A stretch of 20,458 bases of DNA from an uncultured Azohydromonas sp. (GCF_937926365.1 NZ_CALAOH010000157.1:1-20458), one strand, 5' to 3'. Positions 1 to 8,098 are shown, numbered from the stretch's first letter. The notes: generated from the letters alone by a model not told the origin. Numbers and translations are program-made.

Positions 1-509
1 GTCTACTGCGTGGCCCTCACCACGCCCCGGGCAACAGGGTGGGCTGAATACGTACAAACAAGAGGTCCGGCTCCACGGGTATTTGGACCAATGCTTCAGT
101 GAACTATTCACGCCATTTCCTGGCGCTCCGTTCGGGTATATGCACGTCGCTCAAGGAGGGTTTTCCGCTTTGGCGCCATGGTTACATTTATAGGCACCCG
201 GAGCGCCGGCCAACCACGTTGCGATCCACGCCTCCGCCGTCCAACTCCCTGGGAAGACATACGCTTTCGGCCCCGGTAATTTTTCTCGATCGCGGCGTTA
301 CCCGAGAAACATTGATTAACACAAGCTTTCCTTATCTCGGCCCATCCGCTGCCGAAACATAAACCATCGCCGCTCGAAAACTCGTCCACAAGACAGCCAG
401 TCACGAAGCGGAGCCAGGTTCTCCTGGATTGAATGGTCTCCTGAAAACCGCGTTGGAAATCCGCGCGGCGGAGCGAGGCCGCCCTTTGAAAAACAGTTTC
501 TCTACGGCA
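1..509. other. Non-coding or unassigned left-edge region
   Basis: No convincing gene is seen here. Short open frames exist on both strands, but none has a ribosome binding site, recognisable domain or the GC-rich third-position bias of the real genes, and the segment is less GC-rich than the rest of the window. It probably carries the promoter and leader of the lipoprotein gene that begins at 510. A small inverted repeat (CCAGG-TTCT-CCTGG, 414-427) is visible. A TTGATT-like hexamer near 312 has no well-spaced -10 partner, so no promoter is called. Confidence 0.5.
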
Positions 510-1865
510 ATGAATATCCTGAATTCCCAAAAGCATTCCCGCCTGGCGCTTGTCGGCTCCCTGTTCTCCATGAGCGTGATGCTGGCCGCCTGCGGCGGCG
601 GGCAGGACGAGGCCTACCGTGCGGTGGGCGGCGAAGGCGCGCAGTCGCTGTCCAGCGCGGACAGCGCCGTCCTGGCGGACGGTCAGGACGCCGCCGTGCT
701 GGCGGCCGACGAGCAGGACAACACCGTCTCGGCGCCGCCGGCGGCGTGGGAGCTGGAGGACGATCCGGTCGTCTCCGAAACCTTCCTGGCCAGCCAGCAG
801 GCCCGCGCCACGGCCACGGAAAGGGCGATGGCCGCCGCGGCGGTGACCACCGACACCCGCGTGAAGTGGAACCCCGGCCACTACATCGCGCTGCCGCAGC
901 GCGACAAGGCGACGATCGAGAAGGTCATGGCGGAGATCAAGCCGCTGCCGCAGGTCAAGGGGCTGATCCTGCGCTACGAATGGGCGCAGCTGGAGACGTC
1001 CAAGGGCGTGTACGACTTCTCGCGCCTGGACCGCGACTTGAGCCTGGTGCAGGCCGCCGGCAAGCGGCTGTGGATCATGGTCGGCACCAAGGTCTTCCGT
1101 GCCGGTGGCCGCGCGGTGCCGGACTACCTGCGCACCGCGGAGTACGAAGGCGGCGCCTACAAGATCCTCATCGGCGCGCGCCAAGCCATCGGCAGCAAGG
1201 AGCGCTACGGCGAGAACGCCGCGCTGCACAACCCCAAGGTGCGCGACCGCCTCGTCGCGCTGGGCGCCGCGATGGGTGCGCACCTCAACAAGCACAACGC
1301 GCTCGAAGGCATCACCTTCAACGAGACGGCCATGGGCCAGATGAAGGTGCCGCTGACCGCCGCGCAGAAGAACGCGTACTTCGACAACCTGGCTCAGGTT
1401 GGCGCCGCCACGCAGCGCGCCTTCCCCAACACGGTGGTGATGCAGTTCATCAACTTCCCCAAGCCCTACATGCCCGGCCTCATCAGCAGCATGGTGAGCA
1501 ACAAGGTGGCGCTGGGCGGGCCGGACATCCTCCTGCAGGACCCCGACCTCAACAACCACATCTATCCGATGTACAACCCGGCCAAGGGCAAGGTCGCGGT
1601 GGGCCCCTCGGTGCAGCCGGAGAACTTCGCCACCACCGTGCAGCACGGCGCCTACAACCCGCCCAAGATCAGCGATCTCTACGACTTCGGCCGCACCCGC
1701 CTGAGCGCCAACTACATGTTCTGGACCCGCGTGACCAACGGCTCGCCCTCGCCCTATGCGCGCACGCTGGACTTCTTCAAGTCCAGTGCCTTCCCCAAGG
1801 ACGCCTCCGGCGGGCTGATCACCACCTGCCCCTCGACCTATACGAGCTGCGTGCCGAAGCTCTGA
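510..1865 (+). CDS. Putative lipoprotein with glycoside-hydrolase-like TIM barrel
   Basis: A 451-residue protein with a lipoprotein signal peptide. Residues 1-27 hold a basic start, a hydrophobic stretch and the lipobox LAAC with Cys28. A low-complexity acidic/Ala linker follows (about 29-115), then a globular domain from about 116. The segments ILRYEWAQLE (153-162), KGVYDFSRLD (165-174) and KRLWIMVG (185-192) read like the first strands of a TIM-barrel glycosidase (GH5/GH39/GH42-like). ITFNE (268-272) resembles the Asn-Glu acid/base pair of such enzymes. Two cysteines near the end (440, 447) could form a disulphide. I chose ATG 510 rather than 429 because it puts the lipobox at the usual distance; no strong Shine-Dalgarno precedes either start. 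The substrate is unknown and the family assignment is inference from motif shape only. Confidence 0.6.
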   Translation: MNILNSQKHSRLALVGSLFSMSVMLAACGGGQDEAYRAVGGEGAQSLSSADSAVLADGQDAAVLAADEQDNTVSAPPAAWELEDDPVVSETFLASQQARATATERAMAAAAVTTDTRVKWNPGHYIALPQRDKATIEKVMAEIKPLPQVKGLILRYEWAQLETSKGVYDFSRLDRDLSLVQAAGKRLWIMVGTKVFRAGGRAVPDYLRTAEYEGGAYKILIGARQAIGSKERYGENAALHNPKVRDRLVALGAAMGAHLNKHNALEGITFNETAMGQMKVPLTAAQKNAYFDNLAQVGAATQRAFPNTVVMQFINFPKPYMPGLISSMVSNKVALGGPDILLQDPDLNNHIYPMYNPAKGKVAVGPSVQPENFATTVQHGAYNPPKISDLYDFGRTRLSANYMFWTRVTNGSPSPYARTLDFFKSSAFPKDASGGLITTCPSTYTSCVPKL

Positions 1866-1890
1866 GCAATCGCTTGCACGGCTGAACGAA

Positions 1891-1914
1891 AAAGCGGGCC
1901 CTCGGGCCCGCTTT
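1891..1914. terminator. Bidirectional hairpin terminator between convergent genes
   Basis: A perfect 10-bp inverted repeat, AAAGCGGGCC / GGCCCGCTTT, encloses a 4-nt loop (CTCG). The A-run on the left and T-run on the right let it act as an intrinsic terminator in both directions. It lies 25 bp after the lipoprotein stop and 18 bp after the stop of the converging histidine kinase gene. Confidence 0.9.
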
Positions 1915-1932
1915 GCGTTGAGGGTGCAACCT

Positions 1933-3756
1933 TCACCCCGACAAGCTGCGCAGCACCTGCAGCAGCCTGCGCGCCGCCACCGGCTTGACCAGCACCTGGA
2001 AGCCGCTCTCGGTGGCGCGGCGCAGTTCCTCGTGCGTGGTGTCGCCGGTCACGAGCACGGCCGGCAGCTCGCAGCGCCAGTGGTGGCGCAGGGCCTCGAT
2101 GGCGGCAATGCCGTCCGGACCCTCGCCCAGGTGCAGGTCCGACAGGATCAGGTCCGGCGGCAGCGCCTGCGTGCGCTGCGCCATCACCGCCTCGCGCGCC
2201 GAGGCCGCCAGCACCACGCGGTGGCCCCACTCGCGCAGCAGCGCCCCCAGCGCCTCGCGGATCGGCTCCTCGTCCTCGATCACCAGCACCGTGCGCGAGG
2301 CGGCCTCGGGCATGGGCAACGTGCAGTCGGGACCGGCGGCGTCCTGCGGCGCCTCGCGCTCGGCACGCGCCACGCCGACGCGGAACATCGTCCCCCGCCC
2401 CGGCTGCGACACCACGCTGAGCTCGTGGCCCAGCAACTGCGCCAGCCGCTTGACGATGGCCAGCCCCATGCCCAGCCCCTGTGCGCGCGAACGGCCGCCG
2501 CGCCCCACCTGGTAGAACTCGTCGAACACCCGCGGCAGCTCCGTGGCACCGATGCCCACGCCGGTGTCCCAGACCTCGATGTTCACGTGCGTGGCGGTGC
2601 TGCGCGCCACCACCACCACGCCGCCCTTCTCGGTGTACTTGAGCGCGTTCTGCACCAGGTTGGCCAGCAGCCGCTCCAGCAGCTGCGGATCGCTGCGCAC
2701 GCACTTGCCGCCGGGCGAGAAGCGCAGGTTCAGCCCGGCCAGCTCGGCCTGCCCCGCGAACTGCATGTGCAGCCGCCGGAACACGTCGCGCAGCGGGAAG
2801 GTCTGCTGGGCGGGCTCGACGCTGCCGGCATCCAGCCGCGACACGTCCAGCATCGCGTTGAAGGAGCGCTCCAGGGCCTCGATGCAGCGGATGAGGTTGC
2901 GAATGTAGGGCTCGTCCCCGGTGCCGCGCAGCCGCTTCTCCAGCGTCGCGGCAAAGAGCCCGATGGCGTGCACGGGCTGGCGCAGGTCGTGGCTGGCGTT
3001 GGCCAGGAAGCGGGTCTTGTCGCGGTCGGCGCGCAGCGCCTGGTCGCGCTCGGTGCCCAGCGCGCACAACCGTTCCTCGCGTTCCAGCTGCACGGTGGCC
3101 TGGGCGCGCCAGTGGCGGTGGCGATGCAGCGCCAGTGCGGCCACCACCGCGCACAGCAGCCCCCCCGCCCCCAGCACGGTTGCGGCAGGCCCGGGCTGCT
3201 GGCGCACCGTCCAGGCCAGCGCCAGGGTGGCGGAGCCGGGCAGCAGCAGCGCCAGCAGCACGGCCCGGCCCAGCGGGGCCAGCCCGCCCGCCACGACGAA
3301 GGCCACCATCGCCAGCACGATGAGCAGCAGCCACCGCTCGGTCTCGCCCGTGGGCAGCCAGGCCATCAGGGCCAGCAGCGCCAGCGCCAGCCCCGTGACG
3401 CCCACGTAGGCGCGGTACACCGCGATGCGCGGCACCGGTGGGCCGCACAGCCAGTCCGGCTTCCACGCCCACAGCAGCCACAGCGCGGCCGTGCACGAGG
3501 CCCAGGCCAACACGCCCAGGCTCCTGGGACTGAGCACCAGCGCCACCGCCAGCGCGCCCAGCACGGCCGCCACCACGCCCGGCGCGGCTTGCAGCAGCTC
3601 GGCCCGGGCCTGGTCGTGCAGCCGGCGCTCGCGCGCGCGACGCTCGGTCCAGGTTCGGGGCGTGGCGCCGGGCACGGGCTCCTGGCCCCCCACCGCGACG
3701 AAGCTGCCCCGCGCCGCCCGGCCCGCCAGGGCGGCAGCGATATTCACGCCCGACAT
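1933..3756 (-). CDS. Hybrid sensor histidine kinase with C-terminal receiver
   Basis: A 607-residue inner-membrane hybrid kinase. About six hydrophobic helices lie between residues 59 and 212 with very short loops, so there is no periplasmic sensor domain; the signal is probably intramembrane or cytoplasmic. The H-box ASHDLRQPVHAIGLF carries the phosphorylatable His256. The ATPase domain shows the N-box NLVQNALKYT (Asn370), the G1 box DTGVGI (397-402) and the G2 box GLGMGLAIVKRL (427-438). A receiver domain follows from about 488, with acidic residues E494/D495, phospho-acceptor Asp540 (LILSDLHLG) and Lys591. The start at 3756 is preceded by GAGGAG; a slightly longer frame exists but lacks a ribosome binding site. 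The gene starts 21 bp after the response regulator stop, so the two form an operon. No Hpt domain is encoded nearby. The stimulus is unknown. Confidence 0.9.
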   Translation of the reverse strand: MSGVNIAAALAGRAARGSFVAVGGQEPVPGATPRTWTERRARERRLHDQARAELLQAAPGVVAAVLGALAVALVLSPRSLGVLAWASCTAALWLLWAWKPDWLCGPPVPRIAVYRAYVGVTGLALALLALMAWLPTGETERWLLLIVLAMVAFVVAGGLAPLGRAVLLALLLPGSATLALAWTVRQQPGPAATVLGAGGLLCAVVAALALHRHRHWRAQATVQLEREERLCALGTERDQALRADRDKTRFLANASHDLRQPVHAIGLFAATLEKRLRGTGDEPYIRNLIRCIEALERSFNAMLDVSRLDAGSVEPAQQTFPLRDVFRRLHMQFAGQAELAGLNLRFSPGGKCVRSDPQLLERLLANLVQNALKYTEKGGVVVVARSTATHVNIEVWDTGVGIGATELPRVFDEFYQVGRGGRSRAQGLGMGLAIVKRLAQLLGHELSVVSQPGRGTMFRVGVARAEREAPQDAAGPDCTLPMPEAASRTVLVIEDEEPIREALGALLREWGHRVVLAASAREAVMAQRTQALPPDLILSDLHLGEGPDGIAAIEALRHHWRCELPAVLVTGDTTHEELRRATESGFQVLVKPVAARRLLQVLRSLSG

Positions 3757-3777
3757 GGACACTCCTCGGTGCAACGC

Positions 3778-4482
3778 TCAGCGGAAAAGGCTGATCAGGT
3801 GGGAGCGGGACCTCACGTCCAGCGCCAGCAGCAGCGCCGAGACGTAGTTTTTCACCGTGCCCAGCGACAGCGACATGCACTGGCTGATTTCCTGGTTCGC
3901 GCAGCCCGAAAGCACCAGCTCCAGGATTTCAAGATGGCGCGGACCCAGCTCGGAAACCCGGTCCATCAGCGCCGAAGCGGCAAAACGCGGAAAAAGCGCC
4001 GCGTTCGGCAACATATTCGATTCGCGTTTCCCTGGACGGGCCTGCAGCAGCGCTTGCAGGGTGCGGCGCATGTCGTCCATCAGCGCGCCCTTGTGCACGT
4101 AGGCCGCGGCGCCCAGGGCCCGCGCCTGGCGCACCACGAACTCGTCGGCGGTGCCGCTGAACACCGCCACGCGGGCCCCGGGATGGCACTCCACGAAGCG
4201 GCGCAGCCCCTGCAAACCCTTGCAGTCGCTCAGGTTCAGGTCCAGCAGCACGGCGTCGATGGGCGGGTTCTGGGCATAGACCTCCAGCGCATCGAGCAAG
4301 GTCACGGCTTCGAGCCATTCGATGCGCAGGTCGTCGATTTCCGCGTACAGCGAGCGCATGCCGCAGCGGATCAGTTCATGGTCGTCCACCAGCAGCACGC
4401 GGCGCTGGGACGGGGTTTCCTCCTCCGGCATGCCAAAACGGCCGGCCGAATGCACAGGCTGGGACCCGATGACGCAGTGCAT
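3778..4482 (-). CDS. NarL/FixJ-family response regulator (LuxR-type HTH)
   Basis: A 234-residue two-component regulator. The N-terminal receiver has the acidic pair Asp33-Asp34 (LLVDDHELIRCGM), phospho-acceptor Asp81 (AVLLDLNLSD), Ser109 and Lys131. The C-terminal LuxR/GerE helix-turn-helix spans about 177-231, with the typical LGPRHLEILELVLSG and NQEISQCMSLSLGTVKNYV segments. The purine-rich GGGGGAAGG immediately upstream of ATG 4482 serves as ribosome binding site. Met18 is an alternative start that would trim a non-conserved N-terminal tail. The gene is first in a two-gene operon with the hybrid kinase and lies 228 bp downstream of acoR on the same strand. Its DNA targets are unknown; a link to acetoin, alcohol or redox metabolism is only suggested by position. 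Confidence 0.9.
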   Translation of the reverse strand: MHCVIGSQPVHSAGRFGMPEEETPSQRRVLLVDDHELIRCGMRSLYAEIDDLRIEWLEAVTLLDALEVYAQNPPIDAVLLDLNLSDCKGLQGLRRFVECHPGARVAVFSGTADEFVVRQARALGAAAYVHKGALMDDMRRTLQALLQARPGKRESNMLPNAALFPRFAASALMDRVSELGPRHLEILELVLSGCANQEISQCMSLSLGTVKNYVSALLLALDVRSRSHLISLFR

Positions 4483-4581
4483 ACCTTCCCCCTATTAACA
4501 CGATGGGCAAGCCAAACGCCTGTTGTAATTCCCGCGCAGCCAGCTTCCCCTAAAACCGTGCGCTGAAATCTTCAACAGGCC

Positions 4582-4609
4582 AAGGTATTGTGTCCATGAG
4601 AAAAATCAA
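4582..4609 (-). promoter_or_regulatory. Weak candidate promoter for the response regulator-kinase operon
   Basis: In the 228-bp gap between acoR and the response regulator, the stretch at about 4580-4620 is strikingly A/T-rich. On the minus strand it contains TTGATT (4609-4604), a 16-nt spacer and TACCTT (4587-4582), a poor to fair sigma70 match. It would leave a leader of about 95 nt. This is the only plausible promoter seen in the gap, and it is weak. Confidence 0.25.
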
Positions 4610-4710
4610 AATAAACACAAGGAAGAGTTGACCCCGATTGGGGTGGAAATCCTCGAAAGAGGGCTGAAAGGAGTATCAACGGATATTCCCACGACAGCGG
4701 GCAGGGAATA

Positions 4711-6714
4711 TCACAAGCGATGCGGCGGCGTGATGCCGTGGCGCTTCATCTGCCGGTACACCGTGGCGCGGCACACCCCCAGCTCGCGCGCGGCGGCGCT
4801 GATGGCCCACTTGTGCCGGCGTAGCGCCTGCAGCAGCTGCTGCGCCTCCTCGGCGCCGGCATCGGCCCATGCCTCCAGGGCGGGCACGACAGCCGGAGTC
4901 CCCACCGCGGCGAACGTATGCACCGGGGGCGCGGCCTCGGTCACCTCCTCCGGCAGCTCCGCCGGCGTCACGGGCGACTCGCCGGCCAGCGCCAGCGCGT
5001 AGCGCAGCGCGTTGCGCAGCTCGCGCGCGTTGCCCGGCCAGCGGTGCGCCAGCAGCAGCCGCAGCGCCTCGTCCGACAGGCTGGCGCGCTCCAGCCGCAG
5101 CTGCCGCGCCTCCTCGGCGAAGAGCATGCGCACCAGGTAGTCCAGGTCCCGGCGCTCGCGCAGCGGCGGCAGGCGCAACACCGCGCCGCTGAGGCGGTAG
5201 TACAGGTCCTCCCGGAAAGCGCCCTGCGCGATAGCCTGGCGCAGGTCGCGGTGCGAGGCGGCGATCACGTGCAGCTGCACCGGCACCGGCTTGTCCGCGC
5301 CCAGGGGCAGCACCTCGGACTCCGACAGCACGCGCAGCAGCCGCGTCTGCAGCTGCAGCGGCATGTCGCCGATCTCGTCCAGGAACAGCGTGCCGCCGTC
5401 GCTCTGCGCGATCAGCCCCTTCATGCCCTTGCTGCGCCCGCCGGTGAAGGTGCCGGGCGTGTAGCCGAAGAGCTCGCTCTCGATCAGCGACTCGGGGATG
5501 GAAGCGCAGTTGACGGCCACGAAGGGCTTGCATGCGCGGCGGCTGTGCGCATGCAGCGCCTTGGCCAGCACCTCCTTGCCCGCGCCGGTCTCGCCCTGGA
5601 TCAGCAGCGCCACGCCGCTGTCCACCAGGCGCCGCGCGTGGCTGATGAGCTGCTGCATCGTCGCGTCGTCGCCGGCCAGCCGCTCCAGCGGGCCGCGCGG
5701 CGGCGCCTCCTCCACCGACGGCAGCCGCGGCGGCGGCATGCGCAGCACCGAGCCGGCGCGGCCGCGCGGCGGGATCACGCTGGGGAAGAAGCGCTGGCCG
5801 TGGTGCGGGAAGCGCGTGGCGACCTCCGGCGCACCGTGGCCGCGCGCCAGGCTCCACAGCACGTTGGGGCTGATGTCCAGCAGTTCCGTCAGCGGCGTGC
5901 CGATGAGCCCGGCCGCGTCGCGGTCACCGCGCAGCGTCTGCCAGAACTGCCGCCGCGCGCCGGTGTTGGCGCCGACGATGACGCCCTCCTCGTCGAAGGC
6001 CAGCATCAGCTCGCCCGACACGTCCACCAGCCCGCGCGCGCGGCCCAGGCGCAGGATCCAGTGATGGTCGAAGGCGCGCAGGAAGTTGGCGTCCTCGATC
6101 ATCTGCGCGTACATGGTGGTCAGGTGCCACACCAGATGCTGGCTGTCGCGCGCCTCGGCCGACTTGAGTGCCGACACGTCCAGCACGCCCAGCAGCTCGC
6201 CATCGGGCGCGTACAGCGGCGAGGAGGTGCAGGTCAGCGAGATGTGCGTGGCGTCGAAGTGCTCCTCGCGGTGGCAGGTGATGGTGGTGCGCTCGATCAG
6301 GCAGGTGCCCACGCCGCAGGTGCCGGCATGGGCCTCGTTCCAGTCGGCGCCGATGTAGAGCCCGGCGCGCTTGAGCTGCGGCTCGGTGGCGGGGTTGCCG
6401 ATGTAGTCCACGGCGATGCCGTCGGCGTCGGTGAGCAGCAGCATGTAGCCCAGGTCGGCCACGCGGCGGTACATGTCCTCCATGCCCGCGCGCGCCACGC
6501 GCAGAAAACCTTCCATGCGCTGGCGGTGCTCGCGCACCGCGGCCGAGGGCAGGATGCGCGCGGGCGTGGGCCGCGTGGGGTCCAGCCCATGCTGGCTCAT
6601 GCAGCGGGCCCAGGACTTGTGGAAGAGCGACTCGGGCCCCGCGGCCCGCACCGCCAGCGCGCCGGTGCCCACGGCGATCACGTTGTCGATGTGGCGGGTC
6701 AGGGCGTCGGGCAT
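4711..6714 (-). CDS. acoR: AcoR, sigma54-dependent activator of acetoin catabolism
   Basis: A 667-residue enhancer-binding protein. The N-terminal third (about 80-210) is a GAF-like sensor containing the CGVGTCLIER and HFDATHISLTCTSSP segments typical of AcoR. The AAA+ domain has Walker A GETGAGKE (374-381), Walker B GTLFLDEIGD (441-450) and the arginine region REDLYYRL (501-508). The sigma54-contact loop reads GTFTGG (421-426) instead of the consensus GAFTGA. A Fis-type helix-turn-helix closes the protein (about 636-660, ISAAARELGVCRATVYRQMKR). ATG 6714 has GAGGAG eight bases upstream and yields a normal AcoR length; the open frame continues further upstream but without AcoR-like sequence. 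It is transcribed divergently from acoXABC, whose -24/-12 promoter it presumably activates in response to acetoin or a breakdown product. Confidence 0.93.
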   Translation of the reverse strand: MPDALTRHIDNVIAVGTGALAVRAAGPESLFHKSWARCMSQHGLDPTRPTPARILPSAAVREHRQRMEGFLRVARAGMEDMYRRVADLGYMLLLTDADGIAVDYIGNPATEPQLKRAGLYIGADWNEAHAGTCGVGTCLIERTTITCHREEHFDATHISLTCTSSPLYAPDGELLGVLDVSALKSAEARDSQHLVWHLTTMYAQMIEDANFLRAFDHHWILRLGRARGLVDVSGELMLAFDEEGVIVGANTGARRQFWQTLRGDRDAAGLIGTPLTELLDISPNVLWSLARGHGAPEVATRFPHHGQRFFPSVIPPRGRAGSVLRMPPPRLPSVEEAPPRGPLERLAGDDATMQQLISHARRLVDSGVALLIQGETGAGKEVLAKALHAHSRRACKPFVAVNCASIPESLIESELFGYTPGTFTGGRSKGMKGLIAQSDGGTLFLDEIGDMPLQLQTRLLRVLSESEVLPLGADKPVPVQLHVIAASHRDLRQAIAQGAFREDLYYRLSGAVLRLPPLRERRDLDYLVRMLFAEEARQLRLERASLSDEALRLLLAHRWPGNARELRNALRYALALAGESPVTPAELPEEVTEAAPPVHTFAAVGTPAVVPALEAWADAGAEEAQQLLQALRRHKWAISAAARELGVCRATVYRQMKRHGITPPHRL

Positions 6715-6756
6715 GTGTTGTCTCCTCTTCTTGCCGGCCACTGCCGCCGCGGCCGG

Positions 6757-6779
6757 GCCCGCATCATCGAAGTGCGGGC
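6757..6779. repeat. Inverted repeat in the acoR leader
   Basis: A perfect 7-bp inverted repeat, GCCCGCA / TGCGGGC, with a 9-nt loop lies 42 bp upstream of the acoR start. It could be a hairpin in the acoR leader or an operator. It does not match the repeats at 6842-6918. In such GC-rich DNA a 7-bp repeat can occur by chance. Confidence 0.3.
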
Positions 6780-6841
6780 GTACAGGGAAAACAGCAATTA
6801 CCCCGAAGCGCACCGGGGACTTGCAACCGGACGTGGAGCAA

Positions 6842-6873
6842 CTGCGACAGGTGTGATGCGACACCTGTCGCAG
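6842..6873. promoter_or_regulatory. Probable AcoR binding site: 13-bp perfect inverted repeat
   Basis: The arms CTGCGACAGGTGT and ACACCTGTCGCAG are exact reverse complements separated by a 6-bp spacer (GATGCG). The centre is about 135 bp upstream of the -12 element of the acoXABC promoter, which is the expected range for an enhancer site used by a sigma54 activator after DNA looping. Two more near-copies of one arm follow downstream. The divergent acoR gene next door makes AcoR the obvious ligand, but binding is inferred. Confidence 0.75.
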
Positions 6874-6887
6874 GCCGATGGGGCCCA

Positions 6888-6918
6888 TGCAACAGGTGCG
6901 GGCCGCAGCGACAGGCGC
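6888..6918 (+). promoter_or_regulatory. Two further half-sites of the putative AcoR operator
   Basis: TGCAACAGGTGC (6888-6899) and AGCGACAGGCGC (6907-6918) match the inverted-repeat arm TGCGACAGGTGT at 10 and 9 of 12 positions. They lie in direct orientation with a start-to-start distance of 19 bp. They probably form a second, weaker activator site between the palindrome and the -24/-12 promoter. Confidence 0.5.
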
Positions 6919-6980
6919 CCGCCACGGCGCGGCCGGAGCCAGCGCCGGAGTCCAGCCGGCTGGCGCCACTTCTTCACGGA

Positions 6981-6995
6981 TGGCACAGGCCTTGC
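6981..6995 (+). promoter_or_regulatory. Sigma54 (-24/-12) promoter of acoXABC
   Basis: TGGCACAGGCCTTGC matches the sigma54 consensus TGGCAC-R-N4-TTGC, with the invariant GG (6982-6983) and GC (6994-6995) separated by 10 bp. Transcription would start near 7006, leaving a short leader of about 26 nt containing the acoX ribosome binding site GGAGAG (7019-7024). The adjacent sigma54 activator gene acoR supports the call. Confidence 0.88.
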
Positions 6996-7032
6996 GGTTG
7001 AGCCCCCGTCCAGTTGACGGAGAGCCCGGACC

Positions 7033-8085
7033 ATGTCGATGCCAGCGAAGAGCGGGGAAGTGTGCGTGGGGATCATCGCGAACCCGGTGTCCGCGCGCGA
7101 CATCCGCCGCGTCCTCGTCAACGCCAGCAGCCCGCAGCTGGCCGAGCGCGTGAGCATCGTGCTGCGGCTGCTGACGACGCTGAAGTCGCTGGGCGTCACG
7201 CGCGTGCTGGTGATGCCGGACAAGGCCGGCATCCGCGCCCTGCTCAACCGCCACCTGCAGCGCGAACCCTCCGAAGGCGGCTCCCTGCCCGCGGTCGAGT
7301 TCCTGGACATGGCGGTGAGCTCCACCGTGGAGGACACCTTCGAGGCCGCGCGCCGCATGCGTGCCGCGGGCGTGCGCGCGCTGATCGTGCTGGGCGGCGA
7401 CGGCACGCACCGCGCGGTGGTGCGCGAGTGCGCGGACATCCCCATCGCGGGCCTGTCCACCGGCACCAACAACGCCTTCCCGGAGCTGCGCGAGCCCACG
7501 CTGGTGGCCATGGCCGTGGCGCTGCACGCCACCGGCCGCATCGGCGCGGACGAGGCGCTGGCGTGGAACAAGCTGCTGGAGGTGTCCATCGGCGAGCACC
7601 GCCGCGACATCGCGCTGGTGGACGCGGTGATCAGCACCGAGCGCTGCATCGGCGCGCGCGCGGTGTGGAAGACCGAGCAGCTCAGCGCCGCCTACTTCAC
7701 CTTCGCCGACCCGGAGTGCATCGGGCTGTCGTCCATCGGCGGCCTGCTGCAGCCGGTGGACCGGCGCGCGCCGCAGGGCTTGGCCGTCACGCTGGCCCGC
7801 GACGGCACCGACGCGAAGCTGACGCTGCACGCGCCCATCGCGCCGGGGCTGCTGGCCGAGGTGCCGATCGCGCACTGGGAACCCATGGCGCCGGGCCGCG
7901 CCTTCGAGGTCGCCCAGGCCGGCGGCATCGTGGCCCTGGACGGCGAGCGCGAGCTGCCTTTCGAACCCGGCGAGCGCGTGCGGCTCACGCTGCGCCCGAA
8001 CGCCTTTCCCACGGTGGACGTCACCCGCTGCCTGCGGCTCGCGGCGCAGCGGGGGCTGCTCCATCGTTTCTCAAGCAACCACTGA
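7033..8085 (+). CDS. acoX: AcoX, acetoin catabolism protein (NAD-kinase-like)
   Basis: A 350-residue protein of the AcoX family, related to the ATP-NAD kinase/diacylglycerol kinase fold. The diagnostic nucleotide-binding motif LGGDGTHRAVV lies at 120-130 and LSTGTNNAFP at 141-150. The N-terminus (VGIIANPVSARDIRR) also fits the fold. AcoX is found at the head of acetoin operons in Ralstonia-type bacteria, but its biochemical role is not established. It is the first gene of acoXABC and is read from the -24/-12 promoter 38 bp upstream. ATG 7033 is preferred over ATG 7039 because GGAGAG sits 8 nt before it. acoA follows after 13 bp. Confidence 0.92.
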   Translation: MSMPAKSGEVCVGIIANPVSARDIRRVLVNASSPQLAERVSIVLRLLTTLKSLGVTRVLVMPDKAGIRALLNRHLQREPSEGGSLPAVEFLDMAVSSTVEDTFEAARRMRAAGVRALIVLGGDGTHRAVVRECADIPIAGLSTGTNNAFPELREPTLVAMAVALHATGRIGADEALAWNKLLEVSIGEHRRDIALVDAVISTERCIGARAVWKTEQLSAAYFTFADPECIGLSSIGGLLQPVDRRAPQGLAVTLARDGTDAKLTLHAPIAPGLLAEVPIAHWEPMAPGRAFEVAQAGGIVALDGERELPFEPGERVRLTLRPNAFPTVDVTRCLRLAAQRGLLHRFSSNH

Positions 8086-8098
8086 CAGGAGACGAACC

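Noticed and set aside
99..362. Small plus-strand open frame of 87 codons
   Set aside because: No ribosome binding site, no similarity recognised and no codon bias; treated as non-coding.
108..1646. Long open frame of 512 codons on the minus strand opposite the lipoprotein gene
   Set aside because: Its translation is Arg/His/Val-rich without domains, as expected from the antisense of a GC-rich gene; the opposite strand has a lipobox protein with coherent sequence.
1918..4566. Plus-strand open frame of 882 codons across the kinase and regulator genes
   Set aside because: Composition is Gln/Arg/His/Ala repeats with no domain; the minus strand encodes clear kinase and response-regulator motifs over the same bases.
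4632..4662. Small hairpins (ACCCC-GATT-GGGGT and CCTC-GAAA-GAGG) downstream of acoR
   Set aside because: Stems of only 4-5 bp and no T-run on the acoR transcript, so not called as a terminator.
6715..8064. Upstream extension of the acoR frame to a 1117-codon protein
   Set aside because: The extra N-terminal part is antisense to acoX and crosses the regulatory region; ATG 6714 has a strong ribosome binding site and gives a normal AcoR length.
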